This document shows positions 30,258-39,572 of a stretch of 64,000 nucleotides of DNA, in pieces. A model generated the notes under the pieces. It was not told the origin of the DNA. It worked only from the letters and a program-made list of their open reading frames with translations, and searched no databases. The translations under genes and the position numbers were made by a program. The stretch is from Maribacter dokdonensis DSW-8 (GTDB taxonomy: Bacteria; Bacteroidota; Bacteroidia; Flavobacteriales; Flavobacteriaceae). The stretch covers positions 806,001 through 870,000 of the forward strand of contig NZ_LDPE01000002.1 in NCBI RefSeq assembly GCF_001447995.1, read 5' to 3'. How positions within the stretch are numbered: the first letter of the stretch is position 1; each line of letters starts with the position of its first letter.

Positions 30258-30579
30258 AAATTGTTAATTTAAGTTGAGTTAATTTAATTTCAATTGTTAA
30301 AAATATGCAAAAAGGCGTGTTGTTAATATAAAGTGTAAAGCTAAATAGTTACGAAAACGGTTTCGTGTTGATAACTTTTAATTTTTGCGAGTATAATGAA
30401 TGTTAAAGGGGGTTTTTATTATATTCATAATTATATATCTGTATTAATATGAAAATATGATTATCCTGCAAATATATAAAAAATAGATTTTTGAATATAT
30501 TTACCGTTTTCATCTCCGTAGTAAACTTTAGCTTTTGGAAAAGATTAAGTTCTTATCTTAAATTTTTAAACCTTCTATC
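30258..30579. promoter_or_regulatory. Divergent control region of susCD and lacI-type gene
   Basis: This 322-bp AT-rich stretch must hold the promoters of both transcripts. It contains one clear palindromic operator (30351-30366) and, between it and susC on the minus strand, TAGCTTTA (30336-30343), one base off a TAnnTTTG -7 element. If that element is used, the operator lies over the upstream promoter half, as expected for repression. No further gene was found in it. Confidence 0.55.
30351..30366. promoter_or_regulatory. Putative LacI-family operator
   Basis: ACGAAAACGGTTTCGT has 6-bp inverted arms (ACGAAA/TTTCGT) around ACGG and resembles LacI/CcpA-type operators with a central CG step. 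It lies between susC and the LacI-type regulator gene and stands out in otherwise AT-rich DNA. Confidence 0.65.
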
Positions 30580-31602
30580 TTGAAACCAAAAATTACTTTA
30601 AAAGACATTGCAAGAGAATTAGACGTATCAATTTCTACCGTTTCCAAAGCGTTAAAGAATAGCAAAGAAATCAGTAAGGAAACAAAGGACAAAATAAAGG
30701 CTTTTGCAAAATTCTACAATTATAGACCAAATAATATAGCTCTAAGTTTAAAAAATAAAAGAACAAAAAATATTGGTGTTGTTATTCCGGATATAGTACA
30801 TCATTTTTTTACTACGGTTTTTAGGGGTATTGAGAAATATGCGAATGCTATGGGGTATAATGTCATAGTATGCATTTCCGATGAGTCTTATGATAAAGAG
30901 GTCATAAACATGGAAATGTTGGCAAATGGAAGTATTGATGGTTTTATTCTTTCATTAAGCGCTGAAACACAAAAAAAGAACGATTTTACCCATTTAAAAG
31001 AATTGCTTGATCAAGGGATCCCAATAGTACTTTTTGATCGTATAACTACTGAAATAGATTGTGATAAAGTTATTTTAAACGATTTTGAAGCTGCCGGTGA
31101 TTCCGTAACACATTTTGTTAAGGCTGGTGCAGTAAAAATAGCTTTAATAACCACAGAAAAGTATTTTAACGTAAGTGAAAGTAGAAAGGAAGGTTATTTA
31201 GCAGCTTTGAAATTAAATAATATAGCATTAGATGATCGTTTAATTTTAACACTACCCCATGATCGGGATAATACAAATTTAATAACCGAATTTTTTCAGA
31301 ATAATGACGTTGATGCAGTATTATGTGTTAATGAGATATTCGCCATTCAATGCATGAGTGTAATTCAGCATTTAGGATACACCGTTCCAGATGATATTTC
31401 GATAATCGGTTTTACCGACGGTATACTCTCTAGGTATTCATCGCCCCAATTAAGTACTGTGGCGCAGCATGGTGAGAAAATGGGAGAACTAGCGGCCAAA
31501 CTATTGATCCAAAGAATGGAATCTGTAGAATTAGTAGAGGAGCCGTTTAAGACAGAAGTTATTAATGCAACTTTGGTAAAACGGGGTTCAACAATTAATT
31601 AA
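30580..31602 (+). CDS. LacI-family transcriptional regulator (maltose locus)
   Basis: The 340-residue protein starts at a TTG codon (30580-30582); the helix-turn-helix follows at once as ITLKDIARELDVSISTVSKA, so no later start is possible without losing the DNA-binding domain. The hinge helix region YNYRPNNIALSLKNKRTKNIGVVIP (given here only to mark residues 47-71) precedes a periplasmic-binding-protein fold with an IIGFTDG motif near 276. It should bind the palindrome at 30351-30366 and release or act on it in the presence of an alpha-glucoside or sugar phosphate. It leads a tight operon with pgmB, GH65 and GH13 genes. Confidence 0.93.
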   Translation: MKPKITLKDIARELDVSISTVSKALKNSKEISKETKDKIKAFAKFYNYRPNNIALSLKNKRTKNIGVVIPDIVHHFFTTVFRGIEKYANAMGYNVIVCISDESYDKEVINMEMLANGSIDGFILSLSAETQKKNDFTHLKELLDQGIPIVLFDRITTEIDCDKVILNDFEAAGDSVTHFVKAGAVKIALITTEKYFNVSESRKEGYLAALKLNNIALDDRLILTLPHDRDNTNLITEFFQNNDVDAVLCVNEIFAIQCMSVIQHLGYTVPDDISIIGFTDGILSRYSSPQLSTVAQHGEKMGELAAKLLIQRMESVELVEEPFKTEVINATLVKRGSTIN

Positions 31603-31615
31603 TAGTTATAATACA

Positions 31616-32275
31616 ATGGGTAAAGTAGGTTTTATATTTGATTTGGACGGTGTTATTGTGGATACCGCTAAATATCATTATTTGGCATGGCGTAAGCTGG
31701 CAAACGAATTGGGTTTTGAATTTACCAAAGAACAAAATGAACTTTTTAAGGGCGTAAGTAGAAAAAGGTGTTTGGAAATTCTTTTGGAAATAGGAAATGT
31801 CAAGGCAACACAAAAACAATTCGATACTTGGATGATTGAGAAGAATGTAGATTACCTCGCCTATATTGAAAAGATGGACGCTAGCGAAATTCTACCAGAT
31901 GTACCAAGGGTATTAAATTTTTTAAAGGAAAGAAATATTCCTATTGCCTTGGGTTCTGCCAGTAAAAATGCGCAACCTATATTGGAAAAAGTAGGTCTGT
32001 TACCATATTTTGATAGCATTGTAGATGGTAACAACGTTACCAAAGCAAAACCAGACCCAGAAGTGTTTTTAATTGCCGCGGACAACCTAAAAGTTAAACC
32101 GGAATTTTGTGTGGTTTTTGAAGATGCCGTAGCGGGTATTCAAGCAGCTAATGCGGCAGATATGGTCAGCATTGGAATTGGGGATCCAGATATTCTTAAT
32201 GAAGCGCAGTATAATTTTAAGGATTTCACAGAAATAGATAATCAGTTTTTGGAATTATTATTAAATAATAAATAA
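31616..32275 (+). CDS. pgmB: Beta-phosphoglucomutase (HAD superfamily)
   Basis: The 219-residue protein is a subfamily I HAD enzyme. The nucleophile Asp9 and acid/base Asp11 lie in FDLDGVIVDT. The cap region carries GVSRKRCLEILLEI, typical of beta-PGM, and GSASKN, KAKPDPEVF and FEDAVAGIQAA form motifs II to IV. It converts beta-glucose-1-phosphate to glucose-6-phosphate via the 1,6-bisphosphate. Its place 13 nt after the LacI gene and before maltose phosphorylase, which releases beta-glucose-1-phosphate, supports this specific call over a generic HAD phosphatase. Confidence 0.93.
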   Translation: MGKVGFIFDLDGVIVDTAKYHYLAWRKLANELGFEFTKEQNELFKGVSRKRCLEILLEIGNVKATQKQFDTWMIEKNVDYLAYIEKMDASEILPDVPRVLNFLKERNIPIALGSASKNAQPILEKVGLLPYFDSIVDGNNVTKAKPDPEVFLIAADNLKVKPEFCVVFEDAVAGIQAANAADMVSIGIGDPDILNEAQYNFKDFTEIDNQFLELLLNNK

Positions 32276-32306
32276 ATAAAGATAGCTATAGCTAGTTGCT
32301 TTATTT
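32274..32306 (+). other. Hairpin between pgmB and maltose phosphorylase genes
   Basis: AAATAAAG (32274-32281) and CTTTATTT (32299-32306) form an 8-bp stem enclosing the perfect palindrome TAGCTATAGCTA, followed by T residues. It could be a weak intrinsic terminator or a processing/stability hairpin that sets different enzyme levels within the operon. Confidence 0.4.
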
Positions 32307-32331
32307 TTGATCGTAACACAACAAGAAACTA

Positions 32332-34635
32332 ATGAATCAAGATTATATAAAACCAGATAAATGGTGCATTATTGAAGAAGGATTTGATAAGGAAAATGTC
32401 AAATCCTCTGAAAGTATTTTTAGCATCGGTAACGGCGCCATGGGGCAACGTGCCAATTTTGAGGAAACCTATTCAGGAGATACTTTTCAGGGTAGTTATA
32501 TTGCCGGGGTATATTATCCAGATAAGACCAGGGTAGGTTGGTGGAAAAATGGTTACCCAGAGTATTTTGCCAAGGTTTTAAATGCACCCAATTGGATTGG
32601 CATCAATATTAAAATAAATGGTGAAGAATTAGATTTAGCCACTTGCAAAAAAGTTTCGAACTTTAGACGTGAGTTAAATATGAAAGAAGGCGTGTATTCA
32701 CGTAGCTTTTTGGCGGTAACTTCAAATAATGTGGAAATTGAAGTTGTGGTAAAGCGATTTTTGAGTTTGGAGATAGATGAAGTAGGTGCTATTTCATATC
32801 AAATCAAAGTGTTAAATACCAAAGCTTCCTTGGTGTTTGAGCCATATCTTGACAGTGGTATTACCAATGAGGACAGTAATTGGGACGACAAATTTTGGAA
32901 TACCACAAATGTAAGTATCGAAGAAAATTGTGCGTTTATTGAAGCGCACACTATGAAAACGGAATTTAAGACCTGCACCTTTATGCAGGCTTCTTTAGAT
33001 TATGATGGTGCCACAGTTGTAGGTGTTGCATCGGAAAAGACGGATAATTTCGTTTCATTGAAATTTGAACAGGAGGTAGAGGCTAACGCAACTGTAACTT
33101 TAACAAAGTTTGGTGGTTATACCGTTACACGAAATCACCCAAACGAGGAGTTGGTTCAAGTTGCTCATAATAAACTCAGTGAAGTAAGTGAAATTGGCTT
33201 TGAAGGGCTGTTGCAAAAACAGAAAGAGGCTTGGGCGGCAATTTGGGAAATGAGCGATATTGTTATTGAAGGTGATATAAAAGCGCAGCAAGGAATTCGT
33301 TTTAATATTTTTCAATTGAACCAAACGTACTTGGGGACCGATTCTACTTTAAATATAGGACCTAAAGGTTTTACCGGTGAAAAATATGGTGGTAGTACTT
33401 ATTGGGATACAGAGGCATATTGCATTCCTTTCTATATGGCCACCAAAGATGATAAAGTGGCTAGAAAACTATTAAAGTATCGCTACAATCATTTAGAAAA
33501 GGCTATTGAAAATGCTAAGAAATTAGGCTTTTCAAACGGTGCGGCATTATATCCAATGGTGACTATGAATGGCGAGGAATGCCATAATGAATGGGAAATT
33601 ACCTTTGAAGAAATACATAGGAATGGAGCCATAGCCTTTGCAATTCACAACTATTTTAGATATACCGGTGATTATAGCTACATACCAGAAATGGGCTTAG
33701 AGGTTTTAATAGGCATTTCAAGGTTTTGGCATCAGCGTGTTAATTTGTCAAAAGACAAGAATAAATATGTAATGTTAGGGGTTACGGGTCCTAATGAGTA
33801 TGAGAATAATGTCAATAATAACTGGTATACCAACTATTTGGCAAAATGGTGTATAAACTATACGTTGACCCAATTAGATAAGGTTAAGAGCGGTTATCCG
33901 GATGATTATCATAGGGTGGTGGGCAAAACCAAACTTACCGATAGGGAATGTGAAAAGTGGAAGAAGGTTGCCAATAAAATGTATTTCCCTTATTCAAAGG
34001 AATATGGTGTTTTCTTGCAACAAGATGGCTTTTTGGATAAAGAATTGGTTAAGGTGGATGATTTGCCAAAATCTGAAAGACCTATTAACCAAAAATGGAG
34101 TTGGGATCGTATTTTAAGATCACCTTATATAAAACAGGCAGATGTGCTGCAAGGTTTTTATTTTTTTGAAGAGGATTTCTCTACAGAAGACCTTGAGAGA
34201 CATTTTGATTTCTACGAACCTTTTACCGTTCATGAATCTTCCTTGTCCCCTTGTGTGCACAGTATTCAGGCAGCTAAATTGGGTAGAATGGAGCAAGCAT
34301 ATAATTTTTATTTAAGAACATCTAGATTAGATTTAGATGATTATAATAAGGAGGTAGAAGAAGGTTTGCACATTACGTCTATGGCCGGTACTTGGATGAG
34401 TATTGTTGAAGGTTTTGGTGGTATGCGTGTGGTAAACGATAAATTATCGTTTAAACCTCAAATTCCAAATCAGTGGAATGCATATTCATTTAAGGTTAAT
34501 TTTAGAAATCGGATCATAAAAGTGAACGTAACCGCTGATTGTACCACTTTTCAATTAATTGGAACCAAAGAAGTTTCTATTCGTGTCAATGGTAAAAAAG
34601 TAGAGTTGTTTCCAGATGAGTTGATCACCGTATAG
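32332..34635 (+). CDS. mapA: GH65 maltose phosphorylase
   Basis: The 767-residue protein has the length and order of GH65 phosphorylases: an N-terminal beta-sandwich, an (alpha/alpha)6 barrel starting near residue 310, and a small C-terminal sheet. GSTYWDTEAYCIPFY (about 356-370) and NGEECHNEWEITFEEIHRNG (413-432) carry the active site, with Glu420 the likely general acid. HESSLSPCVHS near 634-644 matches the phosphate-binding stretch. The HNEWEITFEEIHRNG block is the maltose-phosphorylase version, unlike trehalose or kojibiose phosphorylases. It lacks a signal peptide and should split cytoplasmic maltose with phosphate into glucose and beta-glucose-1-phosphate for the adjacent PgmB. Confidence 0.93.
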   Translation: MNQDYIKPDKWCIIEEGFDKENVKSSESIFSIGNGAMGQRANFEETYSGDTFQGSYIAGVYYPDKTRVGWWKNGYPEYFAKVLNAPNWIGINIKINGEELDLATCKKVSNFRRELNMKEGVYSRSFLAVTSNNVEIEVVVKRFLSLEIDEVGAISYQIKVLNTKASLVFEPYLDSGITNEDSNWDDKFWNTTNVSIEENCAFIEAHTMKTEFKTCTFMQASLDYDGATVVGVASEKTDNFVSLKFEQEVEANATVTLTKFGGYTVTRNHPNEELVQVAHNKLSEVSEIGFEGLLQKQKEAWAAIWEMSDIVIEGDIKAQQGIRFNIFQLNQTYLGTDSTLNIGPKGFTGEKYGGSTYWDTEAYCIPFYMATKDDKVARKLLKYRYNHLEKAIENAKKLGFSNGAALYPMVTMNGEECHNEWEITFEEIHRNGAIAFAIHNYFRYTGDYSYIPEMGLEVLIGISRFWHQRVNLSKDKNKYVMLGVTGPNEYENNVNNNWYTNYLAKWCINYTLTQLDKVKSGYPDDYHRVVGKTKLTDRECEKWKKVANKMYFPYSKEYGVFLQQDGFLDKELVKVDDLPKSERPINQKWSWDRILRSPYIKQADVLQGFYFFEEDFSTEDLERHFDFYEPFTVHESSLSPCVHSIQAAKLGRMEQAYNFYLRTSRLDLDDYNKEVEEGLHITSMAGTWMSIVEGFGGMRVVNDKLSFKPQIPNQWNAYSFKVNFRNRIIKVNVTADCTTFQLIGTKEVSIRVNGKKVELFPDELITV

Positions 34636-34673
34636 TTTCTTGTTGTAGTTAGTACTAAAAATTAAAATGCCCC

Positions 34674-36449
34674 ATGAATCATAAAATTGTTATTTACCAT
34701 GTATTTACCAGGTTGTTCGGAAATACGAATACCAATAATAAGCCTTGGGGCACTATTGAGGAGAATGGGGTAGGCAAGTTTGCTGATTTTAATAAAAAGG
34801 CACTAACGGAAATTAAGAATTTGGGTGTTACCCACATTTGGTATACCGGTGTACCGCATCATGCCGTAATAAATGATTATACTGAAATAGGAATATCAAA
34901 TGATGATCCAGATGTAGTCAAGGGCAGGGCTGGTTCTCCTTATGCTGTTAAGGACTATTACAATGTTAACCCAGATTTGGCTAAAAATCCATCAAATAGA
35001 TTAAAAGAGTTCAAATCACTTATTGAGCGTACACATAAGGCCGGCATGAAGGTGATTATAGATATTGTGCCTAATCATGTAGCTAGAAAGTATGAGGGGA
35101 AAACTAATCCAAAGGGTGTTTCTGATTTTGGTTTTGGAGATGATACATCCGTAGAGTATCAAAAGGACAATAACTTTTATTACATCCCGGGGACGGAATT
35201 TAAAACCCCACAATGGCAAGATGGTTATATTCCCTTAGGTGGTGATGCTCCAAATTTTTCCTATCCAAAATTAAAAGAGATTCCTGCAAAGTGGACCGGT
35301 AATGGTTCTCGTAGTCCGCAACCGGATATGAACGATTGGTATGAAACTGTACGCATCAATTATGGAGTAAGACCAGATGGCGGACTGGATTTTGATATGC
35401 TGCCAAACGATTATGGAGAAAAAGACCATAAAGAACATTTTGAGTATTGGAAGAAAAAAGTAGTACCGAGTTCTTGGAGAAAATTTAAGGATATTGCTTT
35501 GTATTGGTTAAATATGGGTGTTGACGGTTTTAGGTATGATATGGCAGAAATGGTCCCTGTTGAATTCTGGAGTTACTTGAATTCATCTATTAAAATGAAA
35601 AATCCCGATGCTTTTTTAATGGCAGAAGTCTATAATCCAGATTTGTATAGAACATATATTCATAAGGGAAAAATGGACTATCTATATGATAAAGTGGATT
35701 TTTATGATGGACTTAAACATATTATGAAAGGCTATGGTTGGTCTGATCACTTACCGGTTGTACAAAATGGTTTACGAGATATAGAGCATCATATGCTCCA
35801 CTTTTTAGAAAACCATGATGAGCAGCGTATTGCTAGTCCAGAATTTGTTGGTAATGCAGAAATTGGGAGACCGGCAATGGTTGTTTCCGCTACCATAAGT
35901 ACATCGCCCACTATGATTTATTTTGGGCAAGAAGTAGGTGAGCCGGCAGCAGAACATGCAGGTTTTGGTAGTCCGTCAAGAACTTCTATTTTTGATTATA
36001 TAGGTGTGCCGCATCACCAAAGGTGGGTCAATGATAAAAAATTTGATGGCGGCCAATCTAGCCCCAAAGAAGCCGCTTTGCGAGATTTTTACAAACGTTT
36101 GTTGAACTTCACTATCAGTAGTGAGGCTTTAATGGGTGCGTACAGAGAGATTCATTTCTACAATAAAGAAATTACCGAAAACTATAATCACCGTGTATTG
36201 TCCTATGTCCGTTGGTCGGAAAATCAAAAATTAATAATAGTCTCAAATTTTGATGTAAACGACCATTTTTCGTTCGACTTAAAAATACCTGTAGATTTGG
36301 TGAATCTGTGGAAATTAAAAGAAGGAATTTATCCACTGCACGATGCTCTTTATGGTCATGTGAATTCTTTACGTATAGAAAATGGTGAAGGTCATATTTC
36401 AATTAACCTAAATCCTTTAGAATCCTTTATTTTTGAATTAAAATCATAA
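34674..36449 (+). CDS. Cytoplasmic GH13 alpha-amylase-family enzyme
   Basis: The 591-residue protein has no signal peptide. The GH13 regions are in order: DIVPNH at 130-135, GFRYDMAE with nucleophile Asp289, MAEVYNP with acid/base Glu318, and ENHDEQ with Asp382. The beginning IYHVFTRLFGNTN and the insert at about 165-240 are typical of amylase-like enzymes found beside GH65 genes in Flavobacteriia. It probably trims or rearranges maltodextrins to feed the phosphorylase; hydrolase or transferase activity cannot be told apart here. It follows the GH65 gene by 38 nt and precedes the GDPD gene by 4 nt. Confidence 0.88.
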   Translation: MNHKIVIYHVFTRLFGNTNTNNKPWGTIEENGVGKFADFNKKALTEIKNLGVTHIWYTGVPHHAVINDYTEIGISNDDPDVVKGRAGSPYAVKDYYNVNPDLAKNPSNRLKEFKSLIERTHKAGMKVIIDIVPNHVARKYEGKTNPKGVSDFGFGDDTSVEYQKDNNFYYIPGTEFKTPQWQDGYIPLGGDAPNFSYPKLKEIPAKWTGNGSRSPQPDMNDWYETVRINYGVRPDGGLDFDMLPNDYGEKDHKEHFEYWKKKVVPSSWRKFKDIALYWLNMGVDGFRYDMAEMVPVEFWSYLNSSIKMKNPDAFLMAEVYNPDLYRTYIHKGKMDYLYDKVDFYDGLKHIMKGYGWSDHLPVVQNGLRDIEHHMLHFLENHDEQRIASPEFVGNAEIGRPAMVVSATISTSPTMIYFGQEVGEPAAEHAGFGSPSRTSIFDYIGVPHHQRWVNDKKFDGGQSSPKEAALRDFYKRLLNFTISSEALMGAYREIHFYNKEITENYNHRVLSYVRWSENQKLIIVSNFDVNDHFSFDLKIPVDLVNLWKLKEGIYPLHDALYGHVNSLRIENGEGHISINLNPLESFIFELKS

Positions 36450-36453
36450 ACCC

Positions 36454-37200
36454 ATGCTTTATAGAATTATCCTGGCTTTTATTTGTTTAACCTTAGCATC
36501 ATGTCATATGAAAAAAGAACCTTTAGTCATTGGTCATAGAGGAGCCATGGGCCACGAAACTGAAAATACCTTGCCATCCATTCAAAAGGCACTGGATCTT
36601 GGGGTTGATATGTTAGAGATCGATGTTTTTAAAATAAAAAGTGGGGAAGTAGTAGTTTTTCATGATGATAAGCTTGATCGAATTACTAATGCACCTGGCA
36701 ACATTGAAGATTATTATATAGTAGATTTAATGCAGGTAATTGTTGATGGGGGGCATAAAATACCCATGCTGCAAGAGGTATTAAAACTCATTGATAATAA
36801 AGTGGCATTAAACATAGAGCTAAAAGGTGCTGGTACTGCAGACAGGGTAAATCATATTATGAAATATTACATTGAGCAGAAAAATTGGTCGCCCGATAAT
36901 TTTATTATTTCCAGCTTTAATTGGGATGAGTTGAAGGATATGCGCAAATATAATTCTAATGTTGCCATTGCTGTATTAACGGAAGAAGACCCTTTAGAAG
37001 CAATACCAGTGGCAAAAGAGTTGAATGCAGTGGCCATTAATCCGTATTTCAAGAAATTAGATGAGGAAAAAGCCGAAGCAATACATGATGCCGGTTTTAA
37101 AATTTATACATGGACGGTAAATGAACCTGCAGATATTGAAGCAATGAAGAATGTAGGTGTAGATGGCATAATTACCAACTTTCCTGAACGAGTAAATTAA
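36454..37200 (+). CDS. Glycerophosphodiester phosphodiesterase lipoprotein
   Basis: The 248-residue protein has an SPII-type signal (LTLASCHMKK, Cys17). GDPD signatures follow: GHRGAMGHETENTLPS with catalytic His and Arg, LEIDVF and FHDDKLDR with the metal ligands, and WTVNEPADIEAMKNVGVDGI near the end. It hydrolyses glycerophosphodiesters to glycerol-3-phosphate and an alcohol at the cell envelope. It starts 4 nt after the GH13 stop, so it is part of the maltose transcript by position although its chemistry is unrelated, and its own stop overlaps the next start (TAATG). Confidence 0.9.
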   Translation: MLYRIILAFICLTLASCHMKKEPLVIGHRGAMGHETENTLPSIQKALDLGVDMLEIDVFKIKSGEVVVFHDDKLDRITNAPGNIEDYYIVDLMQVIVDGGHKIPMLQEVLKLIDNKVALNIELKGAGTADRVNHIMKYYIEQKNWSPDNFIISSFNWDELKDMRKYNSNVAIAVLTEEDPLEAIPVAKELNAVAINPYFKKLDEEKAEAIHDAGFKIYTWTVNEPADIEAMKNVGVDGIITNFPERVN

Positions 37201-38480
37201 TGCATGATGTTCTGGTCATTGGTGGCGGTGCAGCCGGTTTTTATGCAGCCATTCATATAGCTGAGAGTAGACCACAAACCAAAATTGCAATTTTAGAGCG
37301 AGGTAAGGAAGTACTCACAAAGGTAAAAGTCTCTGGTGGTGGGCGTTGTAATGTTACCCATGCTGAATTTAATCCTGTAGATCTAAGCAAAAACTATCCA
37401 CGGGGCCAAAAAGAGTTATTGGGTCCTTTTCATACCTACGCAAGTGGAGATACTGTCGGATTTTTTGAGGAACGCGGCGTTGCCCTAAAAATTGAGGAAG
37501 ATGGTAGAATGTTCCCGGTCACCAATTCCTCACAAACCATTATTGATTGTTTTCTTTCAGAGGCCGATAGATTAGGTATACAGGTAAAAACACTTTGTTC
37601 TGTAACCGGTATAGAGCAAATTAAAGAGGAGGAAGGGGTAATATGGAAGGTTGCCATTGGTGATGGTCATATGTATTGTAAAAAGCTCATTTTAGCTACT
37701 GGGAGCAATCCAAAAATGTGGAATTATGTACAAGCGTTAGGGCATAGTATTGTTCAGCCGGTTCCTTCGTTATTCACTTTTAATATTAAAGATGAGCGTA
37801 TTTCGGATATCCCTGGTGTGGCTACACATACAGAGGTCAAAGTGATACCTAAAAAGAATATTAGCAAAAAGAAAGGAAAACTAAAACCAGATACTGCCGT
37901 TTTAACTTCAGAAGGACCTTTGTTAATAACACATTGGGGTATGAGCGGACCCGCTATTTTAAAATTATCCGCTTGGGGAGCAAGAATTTTAGAGCAGTAC
38001 AATTATCAGTTTAAAATACAGGTAAATTGGGCTCCGGAGTATCATCATGATGGGTTATTGGAATTATTTCTTAAGGTAAAGCAGGTAGAAAAGAAAACCG
38101 TTCTAAGAACCAAGGTATTGGATATACCTAAGCGCCTGTGGGTTAATTTAGTGAAAGCCTCTAATATAGATGATACCTTAACATGGCCCGAAGTTTCAAA
38201 ACAACAATTGTCAAATTTGGCGGAACAATTAACAGCGGGTATATTTCAAGTAAATGGAAAAAGCACTTTTAAAGAAGAATTTGTAACGGCAGGTGGTGTA
38301 GATTTAAAGGAAATCAACTTTAAGACTTACGAAAGTAAAATACTAACTAATCTTTATTTTGCTGGTGAAATTATAAATGTGGACGCTATTACTGGCGGAT
38401 TCAATTTTCAGAATGCGTGGACCGGAGGTTATATTGCGGCCCAAGGTGTAGTTAACGATCTGAATACAAATATTGAATAA
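37200..38480 (+). CDS. HI0933/YhiN-family FAD-dependent oxidoreductase
   Basis: The 426-residue flavoprotein begins with the dinucleotide-binding loop VIGGGAAGFYAA, followed by LERGKEVLTKVKVSGGGRCNVTH, the hallmark of the HI0933 (BaiN/YhiN) family. The end carries LYFAGEIINVDAITGGFNFQNAW, the FAD-contacting C-terminal motif. The family's physiological substrate is mostly unknown, so no pathway is assigned. The ATG overlaps the GDPD stop by one base, implying coupled translation. It is unrelated in sequence to the carbohydrate enzymes upstream. Confidence 0.9.
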   Translation: MHDVLVIGGGAAGFYAAIHIAESRPQTKIAILERGKEVLTKVKVSGGGRCNVTHAEFNPVDLSKNYPRGQKELLGPFHTYASGDTVGFFEERGVALKIEEDGRMFPVTNSSQTIIDCFLSEADRLGIQVKTLCSVTGIEQIKEEEGVIWKVAIGDGHMYCKKLILATGSNPKMWNYVQALGHSIVQPVPSLFTFNIKDERISDIPGVATHTEVKVIPKKNISKKKGKLKPDTAVLTSEGPLLITHWGMSGPAILKLSAWGARILEQYNYQFKIQVNWAPEYHHDGLLELFLKVKQVEKKTVLRTKVLDIPKRLWVNLVKASNIDDTLTWPEVSKQQLSNLAEQLTAGIFQVNGKSTFKEEFVTAGGVDLKEINFKTYESKILTNLYFAGEIINVDAITGGFNFQNAWTGGYIAAQGVVNDLNTNIE

Positions 38481-38481
38481 T

Positions 38482-39021
38482 ATGAACACCTATATTGCAT
38501 TTTTAAGAGGTATTAATGTAAGTGGCAAGCATAAGATTCAAATGGTCGAGTTAAAAGAATTGCTCTCCAAGCAAAAATTGGAAGATGTTAAAACGTACAT
38601 ACAAAGTGGTAACGTGGTATTTAAAAGTGGATTGGAAAATTCCAAAGAATTAGAAAATCTGATATCTAAGGCAATTCTCAGCCATTTTAATTTTAACGTT
38701 CCTGTCATAGTGATGACCATTTCTAAATTAAAAGAAATATTAGATCGGAATCCGTTTAAAACAGATGATGAGAATTTGCTAAAGCAAAATTACTTTGTTC
38801 TGCTAAGTGAAATACCAAGCGTAGAAGCTGTAGATAAGTTAAGCAAAGAGACATTTAAAACTGAAGACTTTTTAGTCACCAATGGCTGTATGTATCTAAA
38901 ATGTACAGCAGGTTATGGTAAAGCGAAATTGAATAATAATCTTGTTGAGCGTAAGTTGAAAGTTGAGGCAACTACTAGAAATTACAGGACAATGAGTAAG
39001 CTGTTAGAACTGTCCAATTAG
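38482..39021 (+). CDS. DUF1697 family protein
   Basis: ATG at 38482 gives 179 residues starting MNTYIAFLRGINVSGKHKI, the characteristic DUF1697 opening, and continuing with VKTYIQSGNVVFKS. The function of the family is unknown. It starts 1 nt after the flavoprotein stop and its last four bases overlap the convergent tspO-like gene. Confidence 0.88.
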   Translation: MNTYIAFLRGINVSGKHKIQMVELKELLSKQKLEDVKTYIQSGNVVFKSGLENSKELENLISKAILSHFNFNVPVIVMTISKLKEILDRNPFKTDDENLLKQNYFVLLSEIPSVEAVDKLSKETFKTEDFLVTNGCMYLKCTAGYGKAKLNNNLVERKLKVEATTRNYRTMSKLLELSN

Positions 39022-39491
39022 TTCAATTCCCATATTTTAAAATTTAGGGCAGTAGCAAAGCATACCCATAAGAAATATGGGGTTAATAGATACGCCGCAA
39101 ATTTACTGACTACCTTAAACCATTTTATAGTAAGTGCCAGAACAATTAATAGCGCTACAATGATCAATAGGGCCAATAAGGGCTGTTTAAGTCCAAAAAA
39201 AACAATGCTCCACAAACCGTTTAAGAGTAATTGAAACCCAAAATGATAAAGTCCGGTCTTAACCCATTTATGGTGAAAACCTTTTGCCCAGACCCAACCA
39301 GCAGAAATACCCATCATAATGTAGAGTACACTCCAAACGGGGGCAAAAATCCAATTAGGTGGATTAAAACTTGGCTTGTTCAGTGTTAAATACCAGCTAT
39401 TTACAGAGCTCTGCGTAACTACACTACTCAAGAAACCTATAGTAGAACATATTACAATGCCGATAAATATGTAGGTAAGCTTTCTTTTCAA
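39018..39491 (-). CDS. tspO: TspO/MBR family membrane protein (tryptophan-rich sensory protein)
   Basis: The 157-residue protein has five membrane segments. KPSFNPPNWIFAPVWSVLYIMMG near residues 40-62 is cut short here by its key residues: the PPNWIFAPVW block and the following GLWSIVFFGLKQP and KFAAYLLTPYFLWVCFATALN are diagnostic of TspO. Family members bind porphyrins or cholesterol-like ligands in the membrane and modulate stress or tetrapyrrole metabolism. It stands alone on the minus strand between two plus-strand units and is divergent from the mevalonate genes over 81 bp. Confidence 0.92.
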   Translation of the reverse strand: MKRKLTYIFIGIVICSTIGFLSSVVTQSSVNSWYLTLNKPSFNPPNWIFAPVWSVLYIMMGISAGWVWAKGFHHKWVKTGLYHFGFQLLLNGLWSIVFFGLKQPLLALLIIVALLIVLALTIKWFKVVSKFAAYLLTPYFLWVCFATALNFKIWELN

Positions 39492-39547
39492 TTGGCTGGT
39501 GTTTAGCTCTAAAATAAGGATTTATTTTAATTGATAGCCCTAAAAAC

Positions 39548-39555
39548 TATATTTG
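39548..39555 (+). promoter_or_regulatory. Bacteroidota-type -7 element upstream of mvaD
   Basis: TATATTTG matches TAnnTTTG exactly and lies 17 nt before the chosen ATG. A T-rich tract (TTTT at 39525-39528) is 19 nt upstream where the -33 element is expected, though it is not a full TTTG. Confidence 0.45.
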
Positions 39556-39572
39556 CACAAATTGAAAATTCA

